From: Bemisia tabaci | Taxonomy: Eukaryota > Arthropoda > Insecta > Hemiptera > Aleyrodidae | Length of the DNA stretch: 64,000 nucleotides | Assembly: GCF_918797505.1 (NCBI RefSeq) | Contig: NC_092796.1 | Span: 27,724,098 to 27,788,097, forward strand | Direction: 5' to 3' | Shown here: positions 1 through 11,399 of the stretch, piece after piece | Layout: each line of letters begins with the position of its first letter | Position numbering within the stretch: position 1 is the first letter of the stretch | Notes under the pieces: model-generated | Databases searched by the model: none | Told to the model about the DNA's origin: nothing | What the model saw: only the letters and a program-made list of their open reading frames with translations | Translations under genes and position numbers: made by a program

Positions 1-137
1 ATTTGAAAATGCTGAAAGGAATTTCAAGGTTCTGCAGCATTCCATGACTTTTAAACGTTGAGCAATATTCCCCGACTTTGACAAGTTTACCCTGACTCTC
101 CAAGAACATGTCACACTGTTAAGGATAATTTCTCATG

Positions 138-312
138 AATATTTGTACAATTTGCAATTGGGAATGACAATTTCTGGCTCAGTTTAGTAACAACGTATGT
201 ACCATTAGTTTACATAAGTGCTAACACATAAGTTACTAACAGTTAGTACATAAGTGTTATTACGGATGAGCCAGAAATTGAAGTTCCTATTTGCAAAATG
301 TACTTAGTCCAT
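138..312. repeat. Family D MITE, expanded copy
   Basis: Inverted ends resembling TTTGCAATTGGGAATGACAA at the left and its complement near ...TTGCAAAATGTACTTAGTCCA at the right. The inner parts TTCTGGCTCA and TGAGCCAGAA are also inverted. Same family as 7940-8084, 17420-17560 and 33229-33372, but with about 30 extra bases of TAACTNNTAAC-like duplication in the centre. It lies in ATP7 intron 3. Confidence 0.6.
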
Positions 313-380
313 TTATTCGGTTTATGATAAAATTTTATTGTTGAAGTTTATTTACACTTTCTGCTCTATAAAGGACTTAC

Positions 381-596
381 TTTGATAGATTTCACTCCCG
401 GCACTTCTGATATGTTTGACTCGATTTTTCGTACGCAGGATTGACATTTCATTCCTGAAATGCTTATAATCGTTTGCAAATCCTCCTTTGGTAAGGATGC
501 TTCAAAACCTAATTCCTCTACATAGGTTCTAAGCTGCTCCCGGTTTGTCACCTTAGAGTTAAATGATATCCTTGCGTTTCTATCTTCTAGATTGAC
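381..596 (-). CDS. ATP7: ATP7 coding exon 3: end of HMA domain 1, start of HMA domain 2
   Basis: 216-nt exon, 72 codons, phase 0 at both ends. The acceptor is TTTCAG before GTCAATC and the donor is GTAAGT after ATCAAA. It encodes residues 75-146. Residues 75-110 are the last strands and helix of HMA 1 (VNLEDRNARISF, then LRTYVEELGFEASLP). Residues 117-146 open HMA 2 with GMKCQSCVRKI at 122-132, whose Cys125 and Cys128 are the expected Cu(I) ligands. The intron placement, cutting each HMA domain just after its first helix (GVKSIK), is the same as at the end of the previous exon. That suggests the tandem domains arose by exon duplication. Confidence 0.85.
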
Positions 597-1328
597 CTGA
601 AACCCAAAAAATCAATACAAAAAATTAAGCAATTTTTCAGGATATCGACTAGAATTTTTTGCAAGTTGCAACTTGACAATGTTTTAGTAGCAAAAAGTGA
701 CTTTCGTCACTTTGTCATGATGCGATTTCGCGATGTCGAGACAAGTTGCAACTGTGATTGCAAAGTGCTGAAAAATTAAAATCTAAAGATAGGCAACGCG
801 ACTTTGAGTTAACTGGTCACTTAGCACTAGTTCCAATGATAGCTCCTTCGGCGAGGAGTAGCATCTGCCATCATCTATGGTGCAGAATCAACGTTTGTGC
901 AGTGTTGACCTCTGCACTGGCCTTCCAGAATTACTTCTGAGAGTACCACCAATGAGCCCTGAAAGCGGCATGTTCCAATCAAAAACGTGCAGGGTTTTTG
1001 CCATTTTTGGGTCGTGGTCAATGGACTATTATTCCGAGAGGGAAAGTTAAGCTAGCGATCACGATACTGGTGGGTGTAAGTTCTACGACCGCCCGCGCCC
1101 GCACTCAGCCCTCCGAGTCGATTGTTGAATCCTTATCGAATGACCTTGATCGATATAAAGCACTGCGAAGATAGAGAGTTATCCATCGAGTTCATTCGAT
1201 CGATCGATAACGATTTATCGATCGATGCGCTGCCTTTATCTCAGGTTAAGCTCGTTGAGTTTATCAAGCGACCACCTCGATTCGTGCGAACCGAAACAAC
1301 AGGAAACGTCGCCGTCGAGTGGAGTAGG
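597..1328. other. ATP7 intron 2, distal part; no feature recognised
   Basis: Intronic. Around 1125-1245 there is a cluster of CGAT-rich palindromic words (ATCGATCGATAACG, TTATCGATCGATGCG) reminiscent of the interior of family B elements, but no bounded element could be defined. The short open frames here show no recognisable protein. Confidence 0.4.
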
Positions 1329-3861
1329 CTGCCGCCGCTAAGGAAAAACGCCGTATGAACATTCAAGAGTTGCCAAATTTCCTTCGATAAAATGTTTATT
1401 TCTGAAGGAAGTCATGGCTATTTGCCCTTGAAATGTTTGAACTTTACGTGAAATTGTGAACAAAATTATCTGAAAAATTGGAGGAAAAATATTTACAAAT
1501 TTCCGCGAAGATTCTTGATTTCCCGAAGGAAATTTGGCAATGCCTGAAGGCTCATACGGCGTTTTTCCTTTAGGATGGCAGTACTGCCGTGCTAAGGAAG
1601 AACGCCGTATGAACATTCAAGAGTTGCCAAATTTCCTTCGATAAAATGTTTATTTCTGAAGGAGGTCATGGCTATTTTCCTTGAAATGTTTGAACTTTAC
1701 GTGAAATTGTGAACAAAATTTCTGAAAAATTGGAGGACAAATATTTACAAATTTTCCCGAAGATTCGTGATTTCCCGAAGGAAATTTGGCAATGCCTGAA
1801 GGCTCATACGGCGTTTTTCCTTTAGGATGGCAGTACTGCCGTGCTAAGGAAGAACGCCGTATGAACATTCAAGAGTTGCCAAATTTCCTTCGATAAAATG
1901 TTTATTTCCGAAGGAAGTCATGGCTATTTTCCCTTGAAACGTTTGAACTTTACGTGAAATTGTGAACAAAATTATCTGAAAAATTGGAGGAAAAATATTT
2001 ACAAATTTCCGCGAAGATTCTTGATTTCCCAAAGGAAATTTGGCAATGCCTGAAGGCTCATACGGCGTTTTTCCTTTAGGATGGCAGTACTGCCGTGCTA
2101 AGGAAGAACGCCGTATGAACATTCAAGAGTTGCCAAATTTCCTTCGATAAAATGTTTATTTCTGAAGGAGGTCATGGCTATTTTCCCTTGAAATGTTTGA
2201 ACTTTACGTGAAATTGTGAACAAAATTTTCTGAAAAATTGGAGGACAAATATTTACAAATTTTCCCGAAGATTCGTGATTTCCCGAAGGAAATTTGGCAA
2301 TGCCTGAAGGCTCATACGGCGTTTTCCCTTAGGAAGGCAGTACTGCCGCGCTAAGGAAGAACGCCGTATGAACATTCGAGAGTTGCCAAATTTCCTTCGA
2401 TAAAATGTTTATTTCTGAAGGAAGTCATGGCTATTTTTCCTTGAAATTTTTCAACTTCAGGTGAAATCGTGAACAAAATTATCTGAAAAATTGGAGGAAA
2501 AATATTTACAAATTTTCCCGAAGATTCGTGATTTCCCGAAGGAAATTTGGCAATGCCTGAAGGCTCATACGGCGTTTTTCCTTTAGGATGGCAGTACTGC
2601 CGTGCTAAGGAAGAACGCCGTATGAACATTCAAGAGTTGCCAAATTTCCTTCGATAAAATGTTTATTTCCGAAGGAAGTCATGGCTATTTTCCCTTGAAA
2701 CGTTTGAACTTTACGTGAAATTGTGAACAAAATTATCTGAAAAATTGGAGGAAAAATATTTACAAATTTCCGCGAAGATTCTTGATTTCCCAAAGGAAAT
2801 TTGGCAATGCCTGAAGGCTCATACGGCGTTTTTCCTTTAGGATGGCAGTACTGCCGTGCTAAGGAAGAACGCCGTATGAACATTCAAGAGTTGCCAAATT
2901 TCCTTCGATAAAATGTTTATTTCTGAAGGAGGTCATGGCTATTTTCCCTTGAAATGTTTGAACTTTACGTGAAATTGTGAACAAAATTTTCTGAAAAATT
3001 GGAGGACAAATATTTACAAATTTTCCCGAAGATTCGTGATTTCCCGAAGGAAATTTGGCAATGCCTGAAGGCTCATACGGCGTTTTCCCTTAGGAAGGCA
3101 GTACTGCCGCGCTAAGGAAGAACGCCGTATGAACATTCGAGAGTTGCCAAATTTCCTTCGATAAAATGTTTATTTCTGAAGGAAGTCATGGCTATTTTTC
3201 CTTGAAATTTTTCAACTTCAGGTGAAATCGTGAACAAAATTATCTGAAAAATTGGAGGAAAAATATTTACAAATTTTCCCGAAGATTCGTGATTTCCCGA
3301 AGGAAATTTGGCAATGCCTGAAGGCTCATACGGCGTTTTTCCTTTAGGATGGCAGTACTGCCGTGCTAAGGAAGAACGCCGTATGAACATTCAAGAGTTG
3401 CCAAATTTCCTTCGATAAAATGTTTATTTCGAAGGAAGTCATGGCTATTTTCCCTTGAAAGTTTGAACTTTACGTGAAATTGTGAACAAAATTATCTGAA
3501 AAATTGGAGGAAAAATATTTACAAATTTTCCCGAAGATTCGTGATTTCCCAAAGGAAATTTGGCAATGCCTGAAGGCTCATACGGCGTTTTTCCTTAGGA
3601 AGGCAGTACTGCCGTGCTAAGGAAGAACGCCGTATGAACATTCGAGAGTTGCCAAATTTCCCTTGATAAAACATGTATTTTTGACGACATTCATGCACAT
3701 TTATATTGGAAATTTTCAGATATTTTAGATTAAAGTGCGAACGAAATTGTCTAAAAATTTTGGGGGGTAATATTCACAATTTTCCCAGTAAATTCGGTTT
3801 TTATTGGAAGAAACTTGGCAATGTCTGAAAGTTCATACGGCGTTCTTCTTTAGCACGGCAG
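1329..3861. repeat. Ten-unit tandem array of family A MITE with 761-bp higher-order repeat
   Basis: Unit starts (CTGCC) at 1329, 1584, 1836, 2090, 2343, 2597, 2851, 3104, 3358 and 3609, with a period of 251-255 bp. Each unit is a full family A element with inverted ends (CTGCC...AAGGAAGAACGCCGTATGAA and the complement ending GGCAG). Consecutive units are separated only by TA (GGCAG-TA-CTGCC). Units 3-4-5 and 6-7-8 match as trimers with a 761-bp period (1836-2596 and 2597-3357). Units 3 and 6 appear identical, as do the translations of 5 and 8. The last unit (3609-3861) is divergent in its centre. The recurrent minus-strand 92-residue frames starting MFIRRSSLARQ are translations of the repeat, not genes. 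Confidence 0.93.
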
Positions 3862-5344
3862 AGTAGGGTTTCCGCAACATTTAGAAAGCTCTCAAGAGAC
3901 GAGGCGTCGAAAAACACATGTTGGCCTGTGTACCCGACCAACTTCAATTTTTTAATTGATCCGATTTGGACCTGCAAAGTTTCATTCATCTTTCGCGGAT
4001 AAACTTTAGGTGCTACACGGGGACAAAATGTTGATGGTTACTGGTCTACTGGATTTCTGCTTCTACATACATCCATGGCTTAAGTGCGGAACCACATATC
4101 TCTATTGCGATGTTTCAAACGTCCGGTATCTCACCTTTTCGAAGAGAAGCAATAAATAAACTGTGTAGCTTATTTATACAGATTATTCTGCTAACAGAAA
4201 AGAATTTACGGGAGTATGCGTGAAATTACGTTGACTAGTTTTCCAAAGAATAAATACATTTTGACAGAGCCTGTAATGTCGCAAACGGAGATAAATGGTT
4301 TCACACTTTGGTCATCGATATGATCTCCAGAAAATCTAGTATGTACTTTCTACGAGATTTCCTTTAGGTCATAAAAACCGGGTATCTAGTGACCACTAAC
4401 GCTATTTTTTATCTATGTATTTTGACCAAGCAATTGATTATGATTATGGAGTAAATGTAAGTAATTACATATAATTCAGGTAACCACGTTATTTGTTAAC
4501 AACTATGAACTATTGCGTTATCAGGCACTCTGAGTAATTGGTGATTTTTTTCTTTTTCTTCTTTTTCTATTCGTCTCCCTTGTTTTCATTTACGAAGAAA
4601 ATTTCAAGAGTTAAATAGATAGAGAACATCTGTGTACCTACGGTATGACCGGCGACCATGAAAAAATTCAATCGGATAATTTTTAACAGCACATGGTTCG
4701 AACTAGGCAGAAGTAACAACTAAGTAAACAGTGGTCTTGCCGACATAGTTCTAGAGTAAATATTTGCATTAAAAATTCGGGACGCTGAACGGTAGGATGT
4801 TTCGTGCTTCCATATTCGAAATTAATCGAGAATCTATGAATGATTATACTTATACGTGATTTATATGCTTGACGGAAACATATTACAAGGTAAATATGAG
4901 AAACTGACAGACGAAAAAACACTGACGAAACTGACACAAGCATAGCGCGACCGGGTCAGCTTTTCCCGCGAGAAAGTAATAATTTTTGTGACAGAGTGGA
5001 GGGGAAAATAGATACTGTCAGAAAAGTTTAGTGAAGTTGATCTACAAGACAGAGCAACTTTGTGGACTTGGCTGTAATCACTATACCTCTTCTTATTCCA
5101 AAAATAAAACATACAAATTCATTTTGGACTCAAATCAGAGGGTCGAATTTGATAGACCTTTTCACCGAAAATCGACTCACGGTGTTTTACACATAATTAA
5201 ATGGATTAGGAAATTTTTCGACCAGTCCGCACCGTCTTAACTATTTTTTATCAGGGCAAGGTATTAAGTTCTCACCCTGCATACTATAGTGTCCCAGTTG
5301 GACCAAGTTCGACAAAAATGCAACAAGTCGAGTTTTGAAAACGA
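3862..5344. other. ATP7 intron 2; dispersed repeat at about 4065-4220, otherwise nothing recognised
   Basis: Part of this stretch (about 4065-4220, beginning CATCCATGGCTTAAGTGCGG) is clearly related to 48440-48600 (CATGTCTATGTGCGAAACCA). Both run through a TTGCGNTGTTNCAAA motif to TGCTAACA. They are two diverged copies of an unnamed dispersed repeat, each directly following a family A element. No protein-like open frame in the remainder. Confidence 0.5.
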
Positions 5345-6225
5345 CCCTGGTAAAAATTGGCGATAGGAGCTGCGTTTCAAAATACCATGGGAGTTCTTAT
5401 AGCCGACTAAAGAAGGCTATTGAAAATCATATAGCTGGCTGTAGAAAGCGGAGCAAACCATATAACCGGGCTATACGAAGCTATAAAAAGTATACAGTCA
5501 AGCTATAGTTCCTATCGCCGGGCTTTACACTTTATCGCCATTGGCTATAAAAGGCTATAAGAAATTGTGTAGAAATTCGTGTGCTTTGGAAATCATTAAG
5601 GTTGATACGAAACTACCTTAATATTTACAAAACACACATTATATTTTCCTTTAAAACATTTTTTTTTTCATCAATTAAAATGAGAATAGTCCACACAGAG
5701 TGTGCAAACATTTCAAAATCATGAGTTGAAAAACGCTGACTCCGCGAGATTAAATATTAGACAAAGCAGAGCGGCGACGCACTGGCGCCTACAAACCTAA
5801 CAGGGATACTTCACGCATTGCGTATTGCGCTCTCTGCCCTCCCGCCGCGCCGCATAGCGTGCCACGGCGTCTGAAGCAACTATTTCACACCAGAGGTATT
5901 GCACAGTATCATAAGAAATTGAAGGCGCTCCAACATGTTATGACTGACAGGCATCCTTCAAAAGTACGGAGCTTCCCTCGCAAAATAAATCAAGATACTA
6001 CGGCACAAAAAGAGAGCGGTAGTCCAAAAACTAACTAAGTCCTAGTATCCGTATTTAGTAACGTTTAGCATTAACTTTATCGGCTGGCTGTTGCTTAGTC
6101 GCCATCGGTTATAAAAGGCTATGAGAAATTGTACAGCCAGCTACAGAAGCTATTGCAAAACTTACAGCCGGCTTTAGGTCTATAGTATTTTGGAACACAC
6201 ATTCTACTGCCAATTTTTACCAGGG
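5345..6225. mobile_element. Non-autonomous TIR element, about 880 bp, CCCTGGTAAAAATTGG ends
   Basis: The left end CCCTGGTAAAAATTGGCGAT is matched in inverted form by the right end ...GCCAATTTTTACCAGGG. Similarity continues about 60 bp inward (TTTCAAAATACCAT versus ATAGTATTTTGGAA). Inside both ends are degenerate subterminal repeats of GGCTATAAAAGGCTATA and GCCGGCTATA type (5400-5575 and 6085-6180). No transposase frame. No clear target duplication was found, so the superfamily is open. Confidence 0.7.
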
Positions 6226-6791
6226 GAATAAGTTGGGAAAAGTTTTCAATCCAACTCATCGTTTCTATCCTCTCATAAAATTCAAACTCAAGAAAAAATA
6301 TTCTTGGCGAGTAAGGCTGTCCTTAAAATTCACCCTTGGCATAGAGCCTAACGGGGGTATTTTAAAACTTTAAACCTCTTTTCCGGCATTTAAACTTGAT
6401 ACGACTTGGTGGATTTTTATAATTTGAGCTCACTGTCATTCCACTTGGTCTGTATCTAAACGGCGGGCTGATTTTTGAAATTGATAGACAAAGCTATTTT
6501 AGGTGTAGAAGACACAGGAGACATGGATTACTCCTATTTGTTCAAACGGGTGCTTGTTATAGGCTAAGGGGGAAAATGATAGACTAACTACAGGGTTTCT
6601 AGTGGGTTGTCGCTAGTTAGTCTATCACTTACCTCCTTAGTCCATTGCAACCACCCGCTTCCACCAATAGGATCGCTTTATTTTCAGTTTGCCTTCCTTG
6701 TCTACCTCTTTGTCTAACAAAATCAATAATCAGCCGACAGACTGGAAGAAAAACACGTTTGACAGTTTGGAGAAAGAGCGAAGGTGCTTAC
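6226..6791. other. ATP7 intron 2, proximal part; no feature recognised
   Basis: Intronic sequence with an inverted pair around 6552-6660 (GGCTAAGGGGGAAAATGATAG against CTATCACTTACCTCCTTAGTC), an approximately 110-bp imperfect palindrome. Related words (TTAGTCCATCCTTGAGACTA, CAACCACCCG) recur at about 17900-18005, so this is probably an old repeat. No coding signal. Confidence 0.35.
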
Positions 6792-6948
6792 TGTAACTTC
6801 TGACACTCCTTTTTTGTCCATGAGATTTGAGGTGATCTTCCGAACGCATGACTGACATTTCATTCCGTTTATTCCTATGACCACCTCAGCCTTCTCGTTC
6901 TCTCCCGCTTCTTCCTTCTCTTTTTCATCCTCCGGGTCCTCATCTTCC
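6792..6948 (-). CDS. ATP7: ATP7 coding exon 2: acidic linker and first half of HMA domain 1
   Basis: 157-nt exon. The acceptor is TTTCAG before GGAAGATG and the donor is GTAAGC after GTTACA. With two bases carried from exon 1 it encodes residues 22-74. Residues 22-43 are a very acidic, Lys/Glu-rich linker. Residues 44-74 begin HMA 1, with GMKCQSCVRKI at 50-60 (metal-binding Cys53 and Cys56) and a helix leading to KKGVSEVT. Joined to exon 3 this gives an uninterrupted HMA fold (GVSEVT + VNLEDRNARI). The 11-residue metal-binding motif is identical in the two HMA domains. Too short and intron-bound to stand out as an open reading frame. Confidence 0.83.
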
Positions 6949-7096
6949 CTGAAACATAAAATTATAAAATTGTAAATTATAAAACTTATAAATCATATTA
7001 AACAATTAAAATATAATTATAAAATTATGAATTATAAATTACATAACGGTTAAGAATAAGCGATTAACCAGGAATGAGCATCCAAGATGTTTCTTG

Positions 7097-7260
7097 CAGT
7101 GGCGTGGCGTACTTCGCGATATATCGATTGATTTGCCATTTAAACCTATGGGAAAGGATCGATAAACAGGGCGTTCGCAGTGAACACTTTAGTTATCGAT
7201 TCTTTACCATAGCTTCAAATGGAGAAATATCGATAATCGATCATTCACGACTCGCCACTG
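7097..7260. mobile_element. Family B hAT-type MITE (164 bp) with exact 8-bp TSD
   Basis: Starts CAGTGGCGTGGCGTAC and ends CGACTCGCCACTG. It is flanked by the exact 8-bp duplication GTTTCTTG (7089-7096 and 7261-7268). The interior carries the diagnostic ATATCGATTGAT, AAGGATCGATAAACAGG and AATATCGATAATCGATCATT blocks. The 8-bp duplication and CAG...CTG ends are typical of hAT transposons. No coding capacity. Confidence 0.9.
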
Positions 7261-7268
7261 GTTTCTTG

Positions 7269-7939
7269 CGACCACAATGGCGAGTTGGGTAAAAAGTCGT
7301 GACGACGCGTCAATGATCGATTATCGATATCTCCCCATTTGAAACTCTGGTCAAGAATCGATTATTAAAGTGTTCGTTGCCAACATCCTGTCTATCGACC
7401 CTCCTCTACACTACCGAGCAATGCGAAAACGCCGTAAACGCCAGTTCACAATTTTTGGAATCAATGTATCACAGCAGACAAACTTGTGTACCTTGGGACA
7501 ATGTTTTTACAGAATTTTTTCACAAATGTTATCAAAAACTTAACCTGAAATCTTGAGGTGCATTAATAAAACAGTTTAATTTTGTAAAGTGTTAAGTTCC
7601 AAAAAACGAGGGAAAATCTTGATGGATTTACGGCGTCCTTGCTTAGCACGGCAGTGTAGGCTTCAATGTTTGATTAATTGCTACATCGCAAAGTACGCCA
7701 CACTTTGGTAGAAAGTTGTCGTAAATCGCGAAATTACAGCCGGTCTATCCTCATTTGAATCGAGTTTCCCGCGGGAAAACTGAGTATCAGGAATGGGCAC
7801 CGGGGTTCCTAGAAAAAGTCCGGGAACTCTCTCGGAAGAGTTAGGGATTTTTCTTGGAAATGGGAGCAGTCGCTCGCACCATGTGAGGAACGATTTCCCA
7901 AAGCGCTGGTGGGGATGTCGAGTTAATAAATTGCAGATT
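7269..7939. other. ATP7 intron 1; family B fragment at about 7305-7420, rest unrecognised
   Basis: Around 7310-7400 are reversed family B blocks (GATCGATTATCGATATCTCC, GAATCGATTATTAAAGTGTTCG) without intact ends: a decayed copy in opposite orientation to the element at 7097. The 92-residue minus-strand frame at 7681-7959 has no recognisable domain and overlaps repeat sequence. Confidence 0.45.
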
Positions 7940-8084
7940 AATTGGACTGCATTTTGCAATTTGGAACTATAAATTCTGGTTTATCTGAGAAAACACTTAT
8001 GTGCATACGGAAAATAATGGCACGTACGTTGTTTTTATACCGGGCCAGAATTTAAAGTTCCAAATTGCAACATGCAGTCCAATT
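7940..8084. mobile_element. Family D MITE (about 145 bp)
   Basis: Nearly symmetrical ends AATTGGACTGCATTTTGCAA and the complement ...TTGCAACATGCAGTCCAATT. The interior has AACTATAAATTCTGG, AAACACTTATGTGCATA and GGCACGTACGTTGTTTTTA. A close copy lies at 33229-33372. Confidence 0.8.
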
Positions 8085-8957
8085 CAAGAGAGGACCGGAA
8101 TTCCCGTTGTTCTAACGAGCTTATGATTATCTTAACAAGAATCTTATCCAAACAAGGAGAGTTCCGGCCCCCTCAAAAATTATTCCTTCAGGCAATTATC
8201 GGCCGAGACATTTTTCTTCATGCCTTGTTTGGTGTCTTTATAAGAGTCTCAACTCTTTTAACATCTTGAATTTTCAACATTTTCAGGCCTCGGGCAGCTT
8301 TGTCACTAAAAACCTGAGCATGCTAGGTTCAGCTTGACCGGCAGTTCCTCCATTTCAGGTACATGACAGACCAGGGTGTCTTACCATTTTTTAATTTTGA
8401 AAAATTCTGATATTTTCCTGATTTTTCCTGATGTTTTATAAAAAATTCCTAATTTTTTCATTTTGAAAATTCCTGATATTTTCCTGATTTTTCAACAAAG
8501 ACGGCGCGACGACTCCTGGCACGGTATAGGCAAAAAGCGGTAAGACTTCTCCGCTGAGGAGATTCGCATAAGAAAAATTCCTGATAAAACGTCCGATTTT
8601 TCCGATTTTCCTGTTTTTTTCCTGATCGGCCAAAATTCCTGATGTTTTACAGTTTTTTCGGTTTTCCCTGATGCTAGACACCCTGCAGACAGCCTTTGAC
8701 CTCCTCCTCCTCTTCAATAGAAGCCTGCCGTCAATGTGGCTGTTCTTTTGACCGAGGTTTCCCCCAAAAGGTCGACTTTAAAATGCAGCAAAGTGAATTC
8801 CGCCTGGCATGTACTCTCCGCAAATGATCACGCACTCTTCCGTCTTCTCGTGTCGACGTCTACTGGGAAATAACTATGTCTAGAGACGATTTTGTCTAGA
8901 TATGCACCTAGCGATGGCCGAGGCGGGCGTGCTCCGATTACTATGAACGCCACGCCG
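8085..8957. other. ATP7 intron 1; TTCCTGAT-rich degenerate repeat at about 8370-8690
   Basis: Between about 8370 and 8690 the sequence is built from degenerate tandem-like words such as TTTTCCTGAT, AAAAATTCCTGAT and TTTCCTGATGTT on the plus strand. This resembles the CCCTGAC-rich tracts at 43340-43730 and 44160-44650. It explains the serine- and lysine-rich minus-strand frame at 8436-8717. No gene seen. Confidence 0.5.
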
Positions 8958-9191
8958 CATAGTGGATCGAGTCAATTTGAGAGGTCGGACATGAAATTTT
9001 TGACTAAAACTGCAAATTTTGATGTTTATTTCGTCACGTGTTAAATTTCAAGGGGCGCTGATAAATAAAAATTTCACGAGGAAACCAATGGAACCACTGT
9101 CAGAACCTCGAAGTTTTATATAAACGGAGTTATAAGCTTTTAAAGTTTCCAAATTTTGTCCGACCTCTCCTATTGACTCGATCCACAGTGC
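8958..9191. mobile_element. Family C MITE (about 234 bp)
   Basis: Starts ATAGTGGATCGAGTCAA with GAGAGGTCGGACATGAAATT and ends in the inverted form (GTCCGACCTCTCC, TTGACTCGATCCACAGTG). The interior has TTAAATTTCAAGGGGCGCT and GAAACCAATGGAACCACT. Flanks show GCCGCA at both sides with a few bases between, a possible short target duplication. Confidence 0.8.
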
Positions 9192-11399
9192 GCCGCAAAG
9201 TGCCGATACAGCAAGACAATTTTTTTTCACTCCTTATCGAGACAATTACTTAGGAAACTGCCAATAATACATGCTGCAATTAATTATGAGCTGCTAAGAA
9301 TAGAGATGTAATGTTCATCAAATCTTCACAGCTTTTAAAAACGTTAATGAAAGATTGTCGAGGATGTCGAGGTAAACTTTATGTGGGGTTTTCATAAAGC
9401 GGAACTTTCCTTAGAAAAACACTTATTTTTTATGGTTTTAAAATTGTACAGAAAATACACATTGTCTCAATTGCAACTTGCAAGGCTATCATTCTGGTTC
9501 TACAAAAAGCACTTGCTTTACTACTGGTCATTTTAAAATAAAAAAATTCACATATCTTCAGTAGTTCCTGAGAAAAGTGTACCTAAAGTCGAAAAAATTC
9601 GACTTTTCAGGAGCGCGAGAGCAAAAAAAGAGTACTGCACGGCCTACTTCCTACTGATTTACACGAGTTCGAAATCTTTTGAAAATTGTTTCTGAGGGTA
9701 AAAAGTAAATTAACCTATACAGCGTTCGAATCAGCTCAACGTTCTTTATTAAAATATAGTGCAAACAGAAAAATGAAAAATTGAGTGGTTGGTTGCCTTA
9801 ATCTTCTTTGATAAACGAATCGGGCGCTCAAGTTGGACATACGATGACAAGTTTGAATGAGTGCATTTATTCGAGTCATCTTAGAAATACGTAATGGAGA
9901 GCGGCAAAAAGTAATGAGCTGACTCTATATCTATAAAGGGGGGGGGGGGGGGGGGTCAAAAGACCTCGACAGGCAACATTCGTGGACGATGAGAAGTTAC
10001 TTCAATGTTTATAGGGCGCCACCACGCCAGAGGCGGCAATAGTTGTCTCCACTCGCCATGGTGGTGACGGTTGCCGCTCACTTCAAAATTACGCTCGCTT
10101 TCGTGCAGTGAGCAAGAAGGAGACTGTCAAGCTGAGGAGCTGCTCCATACCGTGCGCTTATGTTTAAAAGTTGGCTAATCCTTGCTCTTGCAAAAATACC
10201 GGCTTCTGGGCAAGGTCAAACTTGCTCAAGAGAGAACAATTGGACCAAGTTCACATCGGCAAGAAGGAACCCACACAGAAAAAACTAACTGCTAAAAGAA
10301 GAGATTTTAATTTGTATACTTGGACGTATTGATGTGAAATGGAACTATACTCGAAAATGAATTGAAATGATATTGGGTTAACGCGGCTAGTATTTGCAGG
10401 CTACACAATTCCTTTGGTTTTTTTTTTTTTTTTTTTTTTTTTGTGTGTTTTTTTTTCCATTTACTCATAGCTCCTTTTCGCATAACTGAAGTGCTGCGTA
10501 CGGAAAGGGTATTTCTTCGTTAACGTTTTATAACTAATAAATCACATGCAGGGAATTCGTTAAAACGTTTACTGAATTTCCTTTATAATTTAACAATGCT
10601 GAAAACTACTGAGATTCTTATGATGACGCTCAAAAATTAAGTGGAATGAAGGTAATTGGTCGTCTATCCAAAGAGGTGAAATATAATTTTAAAAAATTCC
10701 ACACGCTGACAAGCTAAACTGAGAAATACACGCTTCTTTGTTTCACGGTTGAAATAAACAACAAGAAATAAAAAAAAAAGTGCAAGTACGGAGTGATCAA
10801 AATCCCAGGCGTGTTAAATTTACATAGCTATCATCAAAGGTCGCCACTGCGCTTCACCGGATGCATGCAACACGATCGCAAGCAGAGAGGATTCGAACAG
10901 GAGCCAATCTCATTCGAGTTTACTATCTAATCTTTCGGCCTTTTTCCCTGTTTTCGTTGGAGACAGATTTCCAGAACGTGAGAAAGTGCGTTTATTAATT
11001 AAGCTAAACAATAACGGACCTTTACGTTCTCCATAAGCTTGGTACCTTCTCTTCTAAAATTTGAAGACTATAAAACTTCCGGAATTCGGACGCCCGATGG
11101 AAAGACTTAGAAGGGCATGGATGGCTTCATTTTCAAAAACCCAGTCGCAAAGTGTAAAAGAAAATGCCAGGGTGTCTATTAAAACTGGATGGCAAAAAAC
11201 CGGTACTTCTACAGCACTCTTTCGATGCTTCCCTAAGAATGCAGAGCCTTATAAACAGAATATTTCCGTATTTTTACAGTAGCTGTAAGTGGGAAAATTC
11301 CAAAAAGTTTAAAATTCACACGGAAATGGCGACAAAATTGACGCACTCGGGAAATTAAAGCTCATTGGTTGGTAGCTTCAAGACCAACTCTGCCGTGCT
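9192..11399. other. ATP7 intron 1; homopolymer tracts, no gene recognised
   Basis: Contains a poly-G run at about 9939-9955 and a long poly-T at about 10420-10442 followed by a second T run. The latter could be the poly(A) tail of a retroposed sequence on the minus strand, but no body could be identified. Short overlapping frames at 11061-11358 show no domain. Nothing else seen. Confidence 0.4.

Noticed and set aside
1338..3390. Series of near-identical minus-strand 72-92 residue frames starting MFIRRSSLARQ, suggesting a tandem gene family
   Set aside because: They follow the non-coding family A repeat unit exactly, including its terminal inverted repeats. The same peptide start appears at every solo MITE, even on the opposite strand, because of the inverted ends.
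1329..3861. CRISPR-like array (regular repeats)
   Set aside because: The genome is eukaryotic, the period is about 253 bp with no unique spacers, and each unit is a complete inverted-repeat transposon.
4681..4710. GGTTCGAACTAGG as a tRNA-type B box
   Set aside because: No matching A box or cloverleaf can be drawn around it.
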